A stretch of DNA of 64,000 nucleotides from Prochlorococcus sp. AG-347-L02 (GTDB lineage: Bacteria > Cyanobacteriota > Cyanobacteriia > PCC-6307 > Cyanobiaceae), in the NCBI GenBank assembly GCA_003281255.1, contig QCCL01000002.1, positions 1 to 64,000 on the forward strand, given 5' to 3'. Each line of letters begins with the position of its first letter. Within the stretch, counting starts at the first letter, position 1. The translations under genes and the position numbers were made by a program. Of this stretch, positions 1 through 11,389 are shown piece after piece. The notes under the pieces were generated by a model. It was given only the letters and a program-made list of their open reading frames with translations, had not been told where the DNA came from and ran no database searches.

Positions 1-387
1 GTAGGAAGATGGGTATCTGAAAAAGTAGATTTATTTTTTGATGAAGATAGTGATGATTGGAATGATGAGAATTTTTACGATGATAATAGTCAAATTAAGA
101 CTTTTTCCAGAAAATCAAATTCTTATGAATCTGCTAAACAGCACTCAAAAAGACCTTTAGAAGCAATATCTTTAAGGCAACCAAAAAATTTACAGACAAC
201 TGAACAGAAAAAATTACCTTATGTAAAAGAGACTAAGGACGAAGATTGGCCAGATGAAATGGATTTCAAAGTTGAAAGATGGCAAAGAGCTGCAGATAAT
301 GAGAATAATACTTCGAAAAATCAATCAAACCAACAAGTTCAATCAAAATCAAGAAATCTTCCCAGATCAAGAAGAAGAAGAGTATAG
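1..387 (+). CDS. C-terminal part of a hypothetical protein (5' truncated by window edge), low-complexity charged tail ending ...SRNLPRSRRRRV
   Basis: Open in frame 1 from base 1 to the TAG at 385-387; polar/charged composition; no family recognised. Confidence 0.6.
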   Translation, partial: VGRWVSEKVDLFFDEDSDDWNDENFYDDNSQIKTFSRKSNSYESAKQHSKRPLEAISLRQPKNLQTTEQKKLPYVKETKDEDWPDEMDFKVERWQRAADNENNTSKNQSNQQVQSKSRNLPRSRRRRV

Positions 388-909
388 TTTCGTAAATTCT
401 TTAATTCCTGAATAGCCTAATAAACTTTCTAGATGTGGATTGAATACTTCTCTAATAATTGTTAGGGGCTTTTTGTCTCGAAAAAATCTATAATTTCTTG
501 ACCAGAATGGACCTTTAAAACAAAATTGATCCTCTAGCCAATTTGAATTAACAAGTGAAATTCGGTCAACTTCTCTAAATAATTCTGATCTGTCTTGTGT
601 CAAATTCTTCCAAATTGGTTCTTCTTTGGCTTTTAAATTTTCATTAACTTGTTCTGCATTCCACCAACTTTCAGCCCATGCTAGGTTTTTATTATTGTTT
701 TTAATCCATACTTGTCTTCTAATTAAAGGTCCATTTAACTGATTTAATTCTTTAGGACCTTCTTCAATGAATAGAGGATCTACTCGCATTGAAATTAATT
801 TAATTTTCGTCTCTTGATTAGTTAAAAGTTGTAAATGTCTAGTTGGACTTCCATCCCCAAGTAGCATTAATTTCCATGGACCAGATATTTTTGGTAATGA
901 ATTTTTCAC
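367..909 (-). CDS. Chorismate lyase-like protein (DUF98/Ycf21-type)
   Basis: 180 aa; RRQVWIKN..AESWWN...EPIWKNLTQDRSELFREVDR motif style resembles the cyanobacterial chorismate lyase family. Confidence 0.55.
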   Translation of the reverse strand: MKNSLPKISGPWKLMLLGDGSPTRHLQLLTNQETKIKLISMRVDPLFIEEGPKELNQLNGPLIRRQVWIKNNNKNLAWAESWWNAEQVNENLKAKEEPIWKNLTQDRSELFREVDRISLVNSNWLEDQFCFKGPFWSRNYRFFRDKKPLTIIREVFNPHLESLLGYSGIKEFTKLYSSSS

Positions 910-990
910 TAAAAAAGTAGAGGCTCTTTCTTCCCATAAAATTTTTGGTGAGTTAAAAAGTTTATTATTCAGTGCTCTGTCGGAATGCTT

Positions 991-2958
991 TTAAGATGAT
1001 AACTTTTTTTCGATAAAAATATTTGCCTTTTCTTTTTTTATTTCTCTTATTTTTAACCAAACAAGTAATGCAGTCAAATCAGCTTTGCTTACTCCAGGAA
1101 TTTTTGAAGCATCACCAAAATTTTTTGGCTTTATCTTATTCAAGTTTTCTCTAGCTTCTAAAGATAATGTATCTATCTTTTCATAATTTATTTCTTGAGG
1201 AAGTGATTTACAGCTTTGACGATTTATTTGCTCAATGTTGTTTTTTTGTCTTTTAAGGTAACCCTCGTATTTAATATCTATTGCAACACCTTCCTGTATT
1301 GAAGAATTTAGATTTTTATCAGCCAAATTATATTTAATAAGATCTGAATAATGAAAGTTTGGTCTTTTTAAGAGTTCTTTCAAAGTTGTTGAGCCTTTGA
1401 TCTTTGATCCCGTTTCTAATTCTATTTTTTTTGATATTTCATCGGTATTTTTTAAACGAGTGTTATTTAATCTAGATTTCTCTTCCTCGAGGAGTTTCAT
1501 TTTTTCTTGATAGGCCGACCATCTTTTCTCATTAATTAGTCCTATTTGATAACCTAAAGGGGTTAATCTCCTGTCCGCATTATCTCCTCTAAGAGTTAAC
1601 CTATATTCACTCCTACTAGTGAGAACTCTGTATGGTTCTTTCAGATCTTTGGTAATTAAATCATTGATCATTGTTCCTATATAACTGCTTTCTCTAGTGA
1701 AGATTATTGGATCTTTTTTGTTTAGTTTCCTTGTCGCATTAACTCCTGCAACTAATCCTTGTGCTGCTGCTTCTTCATATCCAGTAGTCCCATTAATTTG
1801 TCCAGCGCTAAATAAATATTCAATTTCTTTCGTTTCGAGTGATGTTTGGAGCTGTGTTGCAGGTATATAGTCATACTCCACAGCATATGCTGGCCGCAAC
1901 ATTTTACATTCACTTAATCCAGGTAAGGTTCTTAAAAGTTCTAATTGAATATTTTCGGGTAAACCTGTAGAAAATCCTTGTACATATATTTCAGGGGTAT
2001 TAATTCCTTCTGGTTCTAAGAAAATTTGATGTGATTCTTTATCGGCAAATTTAACGATTTTATCCTCAATTGATGGACAATATCTTGGCCCCTTACTATC
2101 AATAAAACCGCCGTAAATGGGAGTTAAATGTAAATTGTCTCGAATTAGTTGATGTGTTTTGGCAGTTGTTCTTGTGATGTGACAACTAACTTGGGGCATA
2201 TTATTTTTTATATTTGGGTCAAACGAAAAATATTTATCTGCTGCAGTACTTGGTTGAATATCTAATTCATCAAAAATGATACTTTTTTTATCAACTCTTG
2301 CTGGAGTTCCTGTTTTTAAACGTTCTGTTTTGATACCAATTTCGTGCAAATTTTCAGTAAGACCTTTTGCTGCTTGTTCGCCAGATCTGCCAGCTGACAT
2401 TGATTTATTTCCTATCCATATTCTTCCTTCTAAGAACGTACCAGCTGTAATGATGACTGATCTTGCTGAATAATAACTACCAAAGAAAGTCTTTACACCC
2501 TTAATTCTTTTTTTTAAGATTTTTTTTGAGTTAAATCCAATTTCTTCAGTTTTTGCAATATCCAGTTCAGTAATCATTCCTTCTTTTAAAGATAAATTAT
2601 CTGTATTTTGTAGTATTTCAATCATCTTTTTTGAGTATTCTCTTTTATCTGTTTGAGCTCTTAATGCCCATACAGCTGGGCCTCTACTTGCATTTAGTAT
2701 TCTTTTTTGTATAGCAGTCTCATCAGCTAATTTACCAATAATTCCTCCTAACGCATCAACTTCATGCACCAACTGACTTTTTGCCGGTCCGCCAACTGCA
2801 GGGTTGCAAGGTTGCCAGGCAATCCTATCTAAATTGATTGTAAATAATGCTGTAGAAAATCCTAATTTTGCTGTTGTTATAGCCGCTTCGCATCCTGCAT
2901 GTCCTCCTCCAATTACGATGATGTCAAAAGATTCATTTGTTGAGTGATGATCTTGCAT
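991..2958 (-). CDS. mnmG: tRNA uridine 5-carboxymethylaminomethyl modification enzyme MnmG (GidA)
   Basis: FAD-binding [15 protein letters not shown]-terminus, [31 protein letters not shown]. Confidence 0.97.
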   Translation of the reverse strand: MQDHHSTNESFDIIVIGGGHAGCEAAITTAKLGFSTALFTINLDRIAWQPCNPAVGGPAKSQLVHEVDALGGIIGKLADETAIQKRILNASRGPAVWALRAQTDKREYSKKMIEILQNTDNLSLKEGMITELDIAKTEEIGFNSKKILKKRIKGVKTFFGSYYSARSVIITAGTFLEGRIWIGNKSMSAGRSGEQAAKGLTENLHEIGIKTERLKTGTPARVDKKSIIFDELDIQPSTAADKYFSFDPNIKNNMPQVSCHITRTTAKTHQLIRDNLHLTPIYGGFIDSKGPRYCPSIEDKIVKFADKESHQIFLEPEGINTPEIYVQGFSTGLPENIQLELLRTLPGLSECKMLRPAYAVEYDYIPATQLQTSLETKEIEYLFSAGQINGTTGYEEAAAQGLVAGVNATRKLNKKDPIIFTRESSYIGTMINDLITKDLKEPYRVLTSRSEYRLTLRGDNADRRLTPLGYQIGLINEKRWSAYQEKMKLLEEEKSRLNNTRLKNTDEISKKIELETGSKIKGSTTLKELLKRPNFHYSDLIKYNLADKNLNSSIQEGVAIDIKYEGYLKRQKNNIEQINRQSCKSLPQEINYEKIDTLSLEARENLNKIKPKNFGDASKIPGVSKADLTALLVWLKIREIKKEKANIFIEKKLSS

Positions 2959-2970
2959 TTTAGGATCGAT

Positions 2971-4353
2971 TTAATTAGCTAAATTCCTAAATCTCGTAAA
3001 TTGAGGTTCAAATAATAATTTAACAGTTCCTACGGGTCCATTTCTATGTTTAGTGACAATGATTTCTGTAATTCCTCTATCTTCAGTCTCTGGATTATAG
3101 TATTCATCTCTGTAAATCATTAATACTAAATCTGCGTCTTGTTCAATAGATCCTGATTCTCTTAAATCGCTTAACATTGGTCTTTTATTTGTTCTAGACT
3201 CTACCCCTCTACTAAGCTGAGATAAAGCTACTACTGGTACTTTTAATTCTCTGGCCATGCTTTTAAGACCTCTCGTTATTCGTGAAAGTTCTTGCACTCT
3301 ATTATCAGGGGTTGATCCTTCCATCAACTGGAGGTAATCAATCACAATTAATCCAAGTTCTTTTTTTTGTTCAGCTATTAATCTTCTGCACAGAGATCTC
3401 ATTTCTAAAACACTTAAGTTAGGTTTGTCATCTATAAATATTGGTAATTGACCTAATGAATTGATACCTTCTCCGAGTAATGGCCATTCATCTTGCTGTA
3501 ATCTTCCTGTTCTTAGCCTGCCACTCTCAATTCCAACTTCCATAGAGAGTAATCTATATGTCAACTGCTCTTTACTCATTTCAAGGCTAAATACACACAC
3601 AGGTAAATCTTGAGATTGTGCAACATTTTTAGCCAGATTAAGAACCATTGAAGTTTTCCCCATTGAAGGTCTTCCAGCAACAATTATTAAATCACTTCTT
3701 TGAAAACCTTGAGTCATCGCATCAAGATCGTAAAAATTTACAGGAATTCCAGCTACTGAAGTACCTAATGATCTTGACTCTATTTCATTGAAAGTACTTG
3801 TGAGGATTTCAGCTGCTTGAGTCAGACCTTTTGAAGGTTTTTCTTGACTGATTTCAAATATTTTTTGCTCTGCTTTATCTAGAACTTCATTAGTATCTTG
3901 AGTTTGATCAAACCCTAGTTGAACTACTTCATTGCCAGATCTGATAAGTTGCCTTCTCAAGAATTTGTCGTTAATTAAATTAGCAACTTGTTCTATGGAA
4001 GCTGTAGAGGAAACATTTTCAACTAGTTCTACCAGTTTGCTGTTCCCTCCGATTTTTTCTAGTGATCCATTATCTGCTAACCAAGCACTCATTGATGTTA
4101 AATCAGTTGGTTTACCCTGGGTATGCAACATTAATGCTGTTTTATAAATCTCTTGATGGGCATTTATATAAAAAGCTTCAGGTTTAATTAAGTCTGCAAT
4201 TCTTCCTATTGCGTCTGGATCAAGAAGTATGCCACCAAGAATAGCTTCCTCAGCTTGAACGTTTTGAGGAGGTACTAATCCAGAATTTTCATTATTAAAA
4301 TCTTTTTTAAAATTTTTATTTTGCCCATTATTTGGAAAAGGTACGGAAACCAT
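2971..4353 (-). CDS. dnaB: Replicative DNA helicase DnaB
   Basis: PPQNVQAEEAILGGIL, Walker A AGRPSMGKT, VIDYLQLM, LSDLRESGSIEQDADLV; no intein. Confidence 0.97.
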   Translation of the reverse strand: MVSVPFPNNGQNKNFKKDFNNENSGLVPPQNVQAEEAILGGILLDPDAIGRIADLIKPEAFYINAHQEIYKTALMLHTQGKPTDLTSMSAWLADNGSLEKIGGNSKLVELVENVSSTASIEQVANLINDKFLRRQLIRSGNEVVQLGFDQTQDTNEVLDKAEQKIFEISQEKPSKGLTQAAEILTSTFNEIESRSLGTSVAGIPVNFYDLDAMTQGFQRSDLIIVAGRPSMGKTSMVLNLAKNVAQSQDLPVCVFSLEMSKEQLTYRLLSMEVGIESGRLRTGRLQQDEWPLLGEGINSLGQLPIFIDDKPNLSVLEMRSLCRRLIAEQKKELGLIVIDYLQLMEGSTPDNRVQELSRITRGLKSMARELKVPVVALSQLSRGVESRTNKRPMLSDLRESGSIEQDADLVLMIYRDEYYNPETEDRGITEIIVTKHRNGPVGTVKLLFEPQFTRFRNLAN

Positions 4354-4411
4354 ATCTTTAATTGCTTAGATATATACTCTGGCTACTTTTCAAAATAATG
4401 CAACAAATTGA

Positions 4412-4867
4412 TTAACTTGTTACTTCAATATTTACTTCTGCATTTACTTCTGGATGTAATTTTATTTTTGCAGTGAAGGATCCTAAATTATGAATATCAG
4501 GAACAGTAATGTTTCTTCTATCAATTTCTTTTTTTGTTGCCGCTTCTATTGCTTCTGCAACATCCCCATTGGTAACCGTTCCAAAAAGTACACCATCTTC
4601 TCCAACCTGCTTTTTGATAGTGAACCTACCTATTGTAGATAATGCAGTTTGGAAATCTAAAGCTTCTTGCTTTAATTTATTAGCAGCGATTTTTTCTTTT
4701 TCTTTCTTTCTTTCAATTTGTTTAAGGACTGCTGGTGTTACATTCATTGCCTTGCCATAAGGTAAAAGAAAATTTCTCGCGTATCCAGGTGCTACTTCAA
4801 CTAGATCTCCCTCTTTACCTAGTGATGCGATTGATTCAGTTAATGCGATTTGTACTCTTTTAGCCAT
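4412..4867 (-). CDS. rplI: 50S ribosomal protein L9
   Basis: [25 protein letters not shown] signature. Confidence 0.97.
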   Translation of the reverse strand: MAKRVQIALTESIASLGKEGDLVEVAPGYARNFLLPYGKAMNVTPAVLKQIERKKEKEKIAANKLKQEALDFQTALSTIGRFTIKKQVGEDGVLFGTVTNGDVAEAIEAATKKEIDRRNITVPDIHNLGSFTAKIKLHPEVNAEVNIEVTS

Positions 4868-4887
4868 AAAAATATTGAACGATATAG

Positions 4888-5826
4888 TTAATAATAAGAC
4901 CTAGAGGGTAACTTTACTTTTTTTGCAAGACCAAATTTCGCAAGAATCTTAATATGTTCCCATGTTATATCTATCTGACCTCTAAATAATCCTTGTTTTG
5001 CTGAATTGGGAAATGCATGATGATTATTATGCCAACCTTCTCCAAATGTTAATGCGGCAACCCACGCATTGTTTTTAGATGAATCACCACTTTCAAAGGG
5101 TGCTTTACCCCAACAATGCGTTGCGGAGTTTACTAGCCAAGTTACGTGATAAACAACCACAAGCCTCAATGGAATCCCCCAAAGGACTAAAGCCCAGCCT
5201 CCAACTCCTAATTTTTGACCTATTGCGTACAATGAAAGTCCAATAGGAATTTGTAAGAATAAAAAATATTTATTTAGAAATCTATAGTATGGATCCTTGA
5301 TTAAATCTGCACTTAATTTTGGAACAGCTTTTAGTGCTTCAACGTCTTTAAACATCCAACCCATATGGCTCCACCAAAACCCCTTTTTACTATTGTGATG
5401 ATCCACTTCAGTATCCGAAAAAGAGTGGTGATGCCTATGTAAACCTACCCAATCTATTGGTCCATGCTGGCAACTTATAGCTCCACAGGTAGCAAAAAAT
5501 CTTTCTAACCATCTTGGAGCAATGAACGATCTGTGTGATAACAATCTGTGATATCCAAGAGTGACTCCTAAACAAGCAGTTACCCAGTAAAAAAATAATA
5601 ATGAAGTGACTGCAGGGAGACTCCAAAATTTTGGTTGTATAGCTATAAGAGAAAGAATATGAATTATAACCATGAAAACTATTGTTCCCCAAGTTTTATG
5701 TAGTCTTGGAGGATATCTTTTTGTATGGCTCGATGGTTCCAGTAATTTTTCTGACAGTTCTATAACTTTTTCAGCTGGAACAGGTTTTTTTAATTTTGCT
5801 GTTTCTTGGAAAATTACTGAATTCAT
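4888..5826 (-). CDS. desC: Acyl-lipid delta-9-type fatty acid desaturase
   Basis: Histidine boxes [25 protein letters not shown]; membrane protein. Confidence 0.85.
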   Translation of the reverse strand: MNSVIFQETAKLKKPVPAEKVIELSEKLLEPSSHTKRYPPRLHKTWGTIVFMVIIHILSLIAIQPKFWSLPAVTSLLFFYWVTACLGVTLGYHRLLSHRSFIAPRWLERFFATCGAISCQHGPIDWVGLHRHHHSFSDTEVDHHNSKKGFWWSHMGWMFKDVEALKAVPKLSADLIKDPYYRFLNKYFLFLQIPIGLSLYAIGQKLGVGGWALVLWGIPLRLVVVYHVTWLVNSATHCWGKAPFESGDSSKNNAWVAALTFGEGWHNNHHAFPNSAKQGLFRGQIDITWEHIKILAKFGLAKKVKLPSRSYY

Positions 5827-5901
5827 GATATTGAAATACTATTTTCAAAATTACCGATATGTAATATTATCATACTATACTATTGATAAGTTTAATTATC
5901 T

Positions 5902-6600
5902 GTGAGTCTCGGATATCGCGATAAATTATTTAGAGGTCGAAGGGCTATGGCTCATTTGATACACCTCTGGCATGAAAGAAATGGATGGTCGCACAGAGTT
6001 TTGCCATTACTTTCTGAAGTTCTTGATTTAGGTAAAGTTCATAATTCGCAAATTTCTAATCTCAGGAATGGGAAGTTATCTTCGCCAGGTCCTGAAGTTT
6101 TTCTTGCTTTAGCTCAAGTTAATACGATTCTTGATCAAGGTATTGAAAAAATCAGGGATCAGTTTGAAAGTGATTACCCAGAGTTATGGAAATCTTTGGA
6201 AGAGTCTGCATTACCCCTGAAAAATGATTCTGGTAATCCATTGTCGGCCGGTGAGTTATTCGAGATATTTTCAGGATTAAAATCTCTACCTTCATCTTTT
6301 GACTGGTACATAGAAGATGAAGAAGCTTCTGCATTAAGTGATGCTCTTTCAGTGCATTTTTGTCAGAATAAGGCTTGGAGGTCATGTAAAATTCAGGTAA
6401 TGGAAGCTTATACTGTCAATAAATCTGCCCGAAGAGAACGTTTTGCTGAGGTAATAGCAGGAATTAGAGATTATACGGCAGAAGAATTAGATGGAGAATT
6501 ACTTGATTTATATGAGGCTTCAAAAAAACTTTCTTATTTTCAGGGTAGGGGACCTAATGCTTTCCTGGCAGAATTAAGAAATTTAGCTTCTGAAAAATAA
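5902..6600 (+). CDS. Conserved picocyanobacterial-type hypothetical protein with HTH-like N-terminus (GTG start; alternative ATG at 5947)
   Basis: 232-aa ORF; WSHRVLPLLSEVLDLGKVHNSQISNLRNGKLSSPGPEVFLALAQVN resembles an XRE/HTH-like layout. Confidence 0.75.
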   Translation: MSLGYRDKLFRGRRAMAHLIHLWHERNGWSHRVLPLLSEVLDLGKVHNSQISNLRNGKLSSPGPEVFLALAQVNTILDQGIEKIRDQFESDYPELWKSLEESALPLKNDSGNPLSAGELFEIFSGLKSLPSSFDWYIEDEEASALSDALSVHFCQNKAWRSCKIQVMEAYTVNKSARRERFAEVIAGIRDYTAEELDGELLDLYEASKKLSYFQGRGPNAFLAELRNLASEK

Positions 6601-6618
6601 TATGAGTTTTTATAATAA

Positions 6619-7911
6619 ATGACACTTAACAATAACTTAAAACTGGCTGAAAACGCTGTTCTTTCTGTCGAAGAGAGTTTAAGTAAAGTTTTCCAAGAAA
6701 GGTCCAATCAGGTTTTCCAGAAATTAGAAAATATTTTGACAATTTTTAAGGAAGAAAAAGTTTCTACTAGTCATTTCAATCAATCTTCTGGTAGTGGTCA
6801 TGATGATATATCTAGAGAAAAAATTGATGCGGTTTTTGCAAGATTGTTTTTAGCTGAAAAGGCAGCTGTGAGGATGCAATTTGTAAGTGGAACGCATGCA
6901 ATAAGTTCTGTCTTATTTGGAATTCTTAGACCTGGAGATGTAATGTTGTCTCTTACAGGACAACCATATGACACGTTAGAAGAAGTCATAGGAATAAGAG
7001 GAGGAGGAAAAGGCTCACTTAAAAATTTTGAGATTGAATATAAGCAAATAAATATCTGCGAGGATTTTGATTCTTTTGAAGAAAAAATTGTTCATTTTTT
7101 TAAAGAAAATTCATGCAAGTTAGTATTCATACAAAAAAGTTGTGGATATAGTTGGAGAAAATCTCTTACGAATTATCAAATAGAGAAAATTTGTAGTCTC
7201 ATACATTTTCTTGACCCTAACTGTATATGTTTTGTTGATAACTGTTATGGGGAGCTTGTTGAAGATAGTGAACCAATTTCTAAAGGGGCAAATATAATAG
7301 CTGGATCATTGATTAAAAATTTGGGAGGAACAATCGTTCCTACCGGTGGGTACGTCGCAGGAGATGCAGAGTTGGTTGAGATGGCATGTTCTAGATTAAC
7401 CTCACCAGGTATTGGTTCATCTGCAGGAATAAATTTTGGACTTGGAAGATTAATTTTTCAGGGTTTGTTTTTAGCACCACAAATTGTTCACGAATCACTA
7501 AAAGGTGCTGATATGGTTGCAGCAGTCTTTAAAAATTTGGGATTTAAGGTTTTACCAGAGCCAGCAGCTTATAGATCTGATCTTATTCAGTCAGTAAGAT
7601 TGAATAATCCAGATTTGGTACAAAAAGTTTGTCAATCTTTTCAAAATTCTTCACCAGTAGATTCTTTTCTGAATGTTGTTCCATCATCAATGGATGGATA
7701 TGATTCAAAATTATTAATGGCAGGAGGTACATTTATTGAAGGTAGTACAAGTGAATTTTCTGCTGATGCTCCTCTAAGAGATCCTTACAATATTTTTGTT
7801 CAAGGTGGTTCTCACATAGCTCACATCAAAATTGCATTAATTAGATTATTATCTGAATTATTAGAGGAAAAATTAATTTCAAAGGATTCTCTACTTCCTT
7901 TATCTACCTAA
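6619..7911 (+). CDS. PLP-dependent methionine gamma-lyase family / 'aluminum resistance' protein
   Basis: 430 aa; VSGTHAISSVLFGILRPGD, PYDTLEEVIG, GSLIKNLGGTIVPTGGYVAG (PLP lysine region), characteristic of PF06838. Confidence 0.85.
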   Translation: MTLNNNLKLAENAVLSVEESLSKVFQERSNQVFQKLENILTIFKEEKVSTSHFNQSSGSGHDDISREKIDAVFARLFLAEKAAVRMQFVSGTHAISSVLFGILRPGDVMLSLTGQPYDTLEEVIGIRGGGKGSLKNFEIEYKQINICEDFDSFEEKIVHFFKENSCKLVFIQKSCGYSWRKSLTNYQIEKICSLIHFLDPNCICFVDNCYGELVEDSEPISKGANIIAGSLIKNLGGTIVPTGGYVAGDAELVEMACSRLTSPGIGSSAGINFGLGRLIFQGLFLAPQIVHESLKGADMVAAVFKNLGFKVLPEPAAYRSDLIQSVRLNNPDLVQKVCQSFQNSSPVDSFLNVVPSSMDGYDSKLLMAGGTFIEGSTSEFSADAPLRDPYNIFVQGGSHIAHIKIALIRLLSELLEEKLISKDSLLPLST

Positions 7912-7913
7912 TC

Positions 7914-8303
7914 ATGTCTTACCAGTTTCCAGACAACCTAAACTATGCTGATACTCATGAATATGTCTTGGAAGAAAACGGATTATTAAAAATTGGTGTT
8001 AGTGAATTTGCTATAGATCAATTAGGTGATATTGTTTTTGTTGAATTAGCCGATCGAGGGGCTACTCTAAAGAAAGGTGAAACTTTTGGAACAATAGAAT
8101 CAGTTAAGGCCGTTGAGGAAGTCTATCTGCCTTTTTCAGGGGTAATAGTATCTGTAAATGAAAGTGTTATTGATAATCCTGAGCTTTTACAGAATGATCC
8201 GATTGGAGACGGTTGGTTAGTAATTTTGAAACCAGAATCAAAAGCACCAATTGCTGATTTGATGACTTCTGAGGAATATCAATCAAAAGTTGTACCAAAA
8301 TAA
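7914..8303 (+). CDS. gcvH: Glycine cleavage system H protein
   Basis: THEYVLEENG...GTIESVKAVEEVYLPFSG lipoyl-lysine motif. Confidence 0.97.
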   Translation: MSYQFPDNLNYADTHEYVLEENGLLKIGVSEFAIDQLGDIVFVELADRGATLKKGETFGTIESVKAVEEVYLPFSGVIVSVNESVIDNPELLQNDPIGDGWLVILKPESKAPIADLMTSEEYQSKVVPK

Positions 8304-8349
8304 GGCAAACTTTTTAAAAAGAGCTATTTTAAAGAAAAATATTTTTAAT

Positions 8350-11259
8350 ATGACATCCAAATTTGGGTACGATTTGTTTATAGATAGGCATCTTGGGTTA
8401 GGAGATAATGATGAGAGAATTATGCTGAACAAGCTTGGTTTTAATAATATTGATCAATTTATAAACTCAGTTATTCCTGAAGATATTCAGCTTAAAGATA
8501 AATCTTCAGACATATTGCCCAAAGGTTGTTCAGAAATTGAGGCTTTAAATGAATTAGAAGAGATTGCGAAGAAAAATACTAAAATGAGATCTCTAATAGG
8601 CCTTGGTTATTATGACAATCACATGCCTAAAGTAATCCAAAGACATGTTCTTGAAAATCCCAGGTGGTACACGTCTTATACTCCATATCAAGCAGAAATT
8701 GCACAAGGAAGGTTAGAAGCTCTATTTAATTTTCAGACTATTGTTTGTGAACTAACAGGATTCCCTGTCGCCAATGCATCTTTGTTAGATGAGGGGACTG
8801 CTGCAGCAGAAGCTATGGCAATGAGTTTTGCTGCAAGAAAAAATCAATCTTCAAAAGTGTACTTAGTGGAATCAAATGTTTTTGATCATACTTTTAATGT
8901 TCTACAAACCAGAGCAAAACCTTTAGGAATATCCTTAAAACGCTTTACGCAAAGCAATCTTCCTAATCATGATGATGTTTTTGGAATGTTGTTGCAATTA
9001 CCTGGTAAAAATGGACAATTATTTGATCCCACATTCTTAATATCTCAAGCACATAGATCAGAAATTATTGTAACTGCATGTATTGATCCACTAGCACAAG
9101 TTTTAATTAAACCAATTTCTGAATTTGGTGTTGATGTAGCAGTGGGTAGTATGCAAAGGTTTGGTGTTCCAATGGGTTTTGGTGGCCCCCATGCAGCATA
9201 CTTTGCCTGTAGCGAAAAATATAAAAGACTGATACCTGGCAGAATTGTTGGGCAAACTCTCTCTAAAAATGGAGAAAAGTCTCTTAGATTAGCATTGCAA
9301 ACAAGAGAGCAACATATTAGAAGGGAAAAGGCCACAAGTAATATTTGTACTGCGCAATCTTTGTTAGCCATAATTTCATCTTTTTATGCTATTTATCATG
9401 GACCTTCTGGATTAACGCAAATTGCTAAGAGATTAGTTGAGTTGAGAATAAATTTAGAATCATGTTTAGCTGATTTAGGTTATGATATTCCTGATGGGAC
9501 GAGATTTGATAGTGTAGATATTTATTCTAGGCACTCCCAGAGGATCCATAAAGAAGCTTTAAAAAATGGGTATAACTTAAGAATTTTGCCATTGGGATCA
9601 ACTATTGAAAATTCAACTGGCTTTGGGATTTCTTTAGATGAGCTAAGTGATGAAAAAGAAATCAAAGATATTGTGACTTTCATAGCAAAACTTACAGAAA
9701 AAAAAGAAGATTTAGAGCATATAAAATTTGATAAAGAATTTCATCTTGAAAGTTTAGCTTTGAGATCCAGTGAATGGATGCAGCAAGATATATTCACAAA
9801 TTACCAAAGTGAAACTGAATTATTGAGATATATATACCGACTTGCTGAAAAAGATTTTTCTTTGGTAGATGGAATGATGCCATTGGGAAGCTGCACCATG
9901 AAGCTAAATTCTGCAGCAGAATTAAATCCAGTGTCTTGGGCTAATTTATCTGCTATTCATCCTTTTTCTCCATTAGATCAAACTAAAGGCTATTCAAAAA
10001 TAATATCTGACCTAGAAAAATGGATAAGTGATATTGTCGGTTTAAAATCAGTTTCTTTTCAACCAAATGCTGGCTCTCAAGGAGAGTTTGCAGGTTTATT
10101 GGCAATAAATTCTTATTTTGAATCAAGAGGCGAACTTTCAAGAAAAAAATGTTTAATTCCTAAAAGTGCTCATGGAACAAATCCTGCTAGTGCAGTTATG
10201 GCAGGTTTTGATGTTTTAACTGTTGAATGTGATGACGAGGGAAATATTGATTTTGAAGATTTGTCGATCAAGGTCAAGAACTTTGATAATCAAATAGGGG
10301 CTCTTATGTTGACTTATCCCTCTACTCATGGAGTTTTTGAATTACAAATCAGAAAGATATGTGATTTAATTCACACTGTTGGAGGATTTGTCTATTTAGA
10401 TGGAGCAAATATGAACGCTCAAGTTGGATTATGCAAACCCGGGAATTATGGTGTTGATGTTTGTCATTTGAATTTACATAAAACATTCTGCATTCCACAT
10501 GGTGGTGGTGGTCCAGGAGTAGGACCAGTTGCTGTATCAGAAACTTTAAGCCCATTTCTTCCTACTCATTCTTTAATGGATAATAATTTATCTAATAGTT
10601 CTAATTACGTATCTTCTGCCAAACATGGGAGTGCTAGTATTCTTCCAATAAGTTGGATGTACATAAAAATGGCTGGTCTAAGTGGTTTAAGGAAAGCAAC
10701 TGCGCATGCAATTTTATCTGCAAATTATATTGCGCATTCCTTAAAGCATAAATTCAAGATTCTTTATAAAGGAAAAAATAATTTTGTTGCACATGAATGT
10801 ATTTTAGATTTTAGAGATTTAAAATCCAAAACTGGTTTGAGTGTAAATGATTTGGCTAAACGATTAATAGATTATAGTTTTCACGCCCCAACTATAAGTT
10901 GGCCTGTTCCAGAGACCATAATGATAGAGCCTACTGAAAGTGAAAGTTTGGTTGAATTGGATAGATTTTGTGAGGCTATGTTATTGATTGGAGAAGAAAT
11001 CAACGAAATAGAAAAAAATATTGAATTAAAGAATAATAATGTAATAAGTAACGCTCCCCATACACTGAAAGAGTTAATTGCTGATAATTGGCATTATCCT
11101 TATTCAAAAGAAAAAGCTTCTTTTCCTTATAAAACACCAATATCTATTAAATTTTGGTCTTCAGTTTCGAGGATCAATAATGCATATGGCGATCGCAATT
11201 TAATTTGTTCTTGCAATGTAAATCAAGGAGAGACTTTCGAAGAAAAAAAATGTGCATAA
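8350..11259 (+). CDS. gcvP: Glycine dehydrogenase (decarboxylating), P protein; ORF track extends to 8290 but ATG at 8350 is the likelier start
   Basis: RHLG, MIGLGYYDN-like, HKTFCIPHGGGGPGVGP PLP site; follows gcvH. Confidence 0.95.
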   Translation: MTSKFGYDLFIDRHLGLGDNDERIMLNKLGFNNIDQFINSVIPEDIQLKDKSSDILPKGCSEIEALNELEEIAKKNTKMRSLIGLGYYDNHMPKVIQRHVLENPRWYTSYTPYQAEIAQGRLEALFNFQTIVCELTGFPVANASLLDEGTAAAEAMAMSFAARKNQSSKVYLVESNVFDHTFNVLQTRAKPLGISLKRFTQSNLPNHDDVFGMLLQLPGKNGQLFDPTFLISQAHRSEIIVTACIDPLAQVLIKPISEFGVDVAVGSMQRFGVPMGFGGPHAAYFACSEKYKRLIPGRIVGQTLSKNGEKSLRLALQTREQHIRREKATSNICTAQSLLAIISSFYAIYHGPSGLTQIAKRLVELRINLESCLADLGYDIPDGTRFDSVDIYSRHSQRIHKEALKNGYNLRILPLGSTIENSTGFGISLDELSDEKEIKDIVTFIAKLTEKKEDLEHIKFDKEFHLESLALRSSEWMQQDIFTNYQSETELLRYIYRLAEKDFSLVDGMMPLGSCTMKLNSAAELNPVSWANLSAIHPFSPLDQTKGYSKIISDLEKWISDIVGLKSVSFQPNAGSQGEFAGLLAINSYFESRGELSRKKCLIPKSAHGTNPASAVMAGFDVLTVECDDEGNIDFEDLSIKVKNFDNQIGALMLTYPSTHGVFELQIRKICDLIHTVGGFVYLDGANMNAQVGLCKPGNYGVDVCHLNLHKTFCIPHGGGGPGVGPVAVSETLSPFLPTHSLMDNNLSNSSNYVSSAKHGSASILPISWMYIKMAGLSGLRKATAHAILSANYIAHSLKHKFKILYKGKNNFVAHECILDFRDLKSKTGLSVNDLAKRLIDYSFHAPTISWPVPETIMIEPTESESLVELDRFCEAMLLIGEEINEIEKNIELKNNNVISNAPHTLKELIADNWHYPYSKEKASFPYKTPISIKFWSSVSRINNAYGDRNLICSCNVNQGETFEEKKCA

Positions 11260-11274
11260 AGGACTAGCGTCCTT
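11259..11274 (+). terminator. Short hairpin immediately after gcvP (AAGGAC-TAGC-GTCCTT)
   Basis: Perfect 6-bp stem with 4-nt loop directly at the stop codon; no clean U-tract follows. Confidence 0.35.
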
Positions 11275-11389
11275 GTATTTACTTAGTTATTATCAGTGAG
11301 AATAAAAATTTAATATTTTCTTATAGAATTTTTTTAAATTTTTTTATTAAAATAATCGAGCATCAAATTTTTTTGGGGTATTTGAAGCT

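Noticed and set aside
2276-2473. Plus-strand ORF inside mnmG, and similar antisense/alternative-frame ORFs in the track (e.g. 3932-4147, 4509-4760, 5435-5692, 9045-9371, 20043-20297, 32636-32941, 36865-37143, 49380-49631)
   Set aside because: They lie fully inside strongly supported genes in another frame, with no recognisable family; expected spurious ORFs
2971-4353. Possible intein in dnaB or dnaX (known in some cyanobacteria)
   Set aside because: Both proteins are of normal length with uninterrupted motifs
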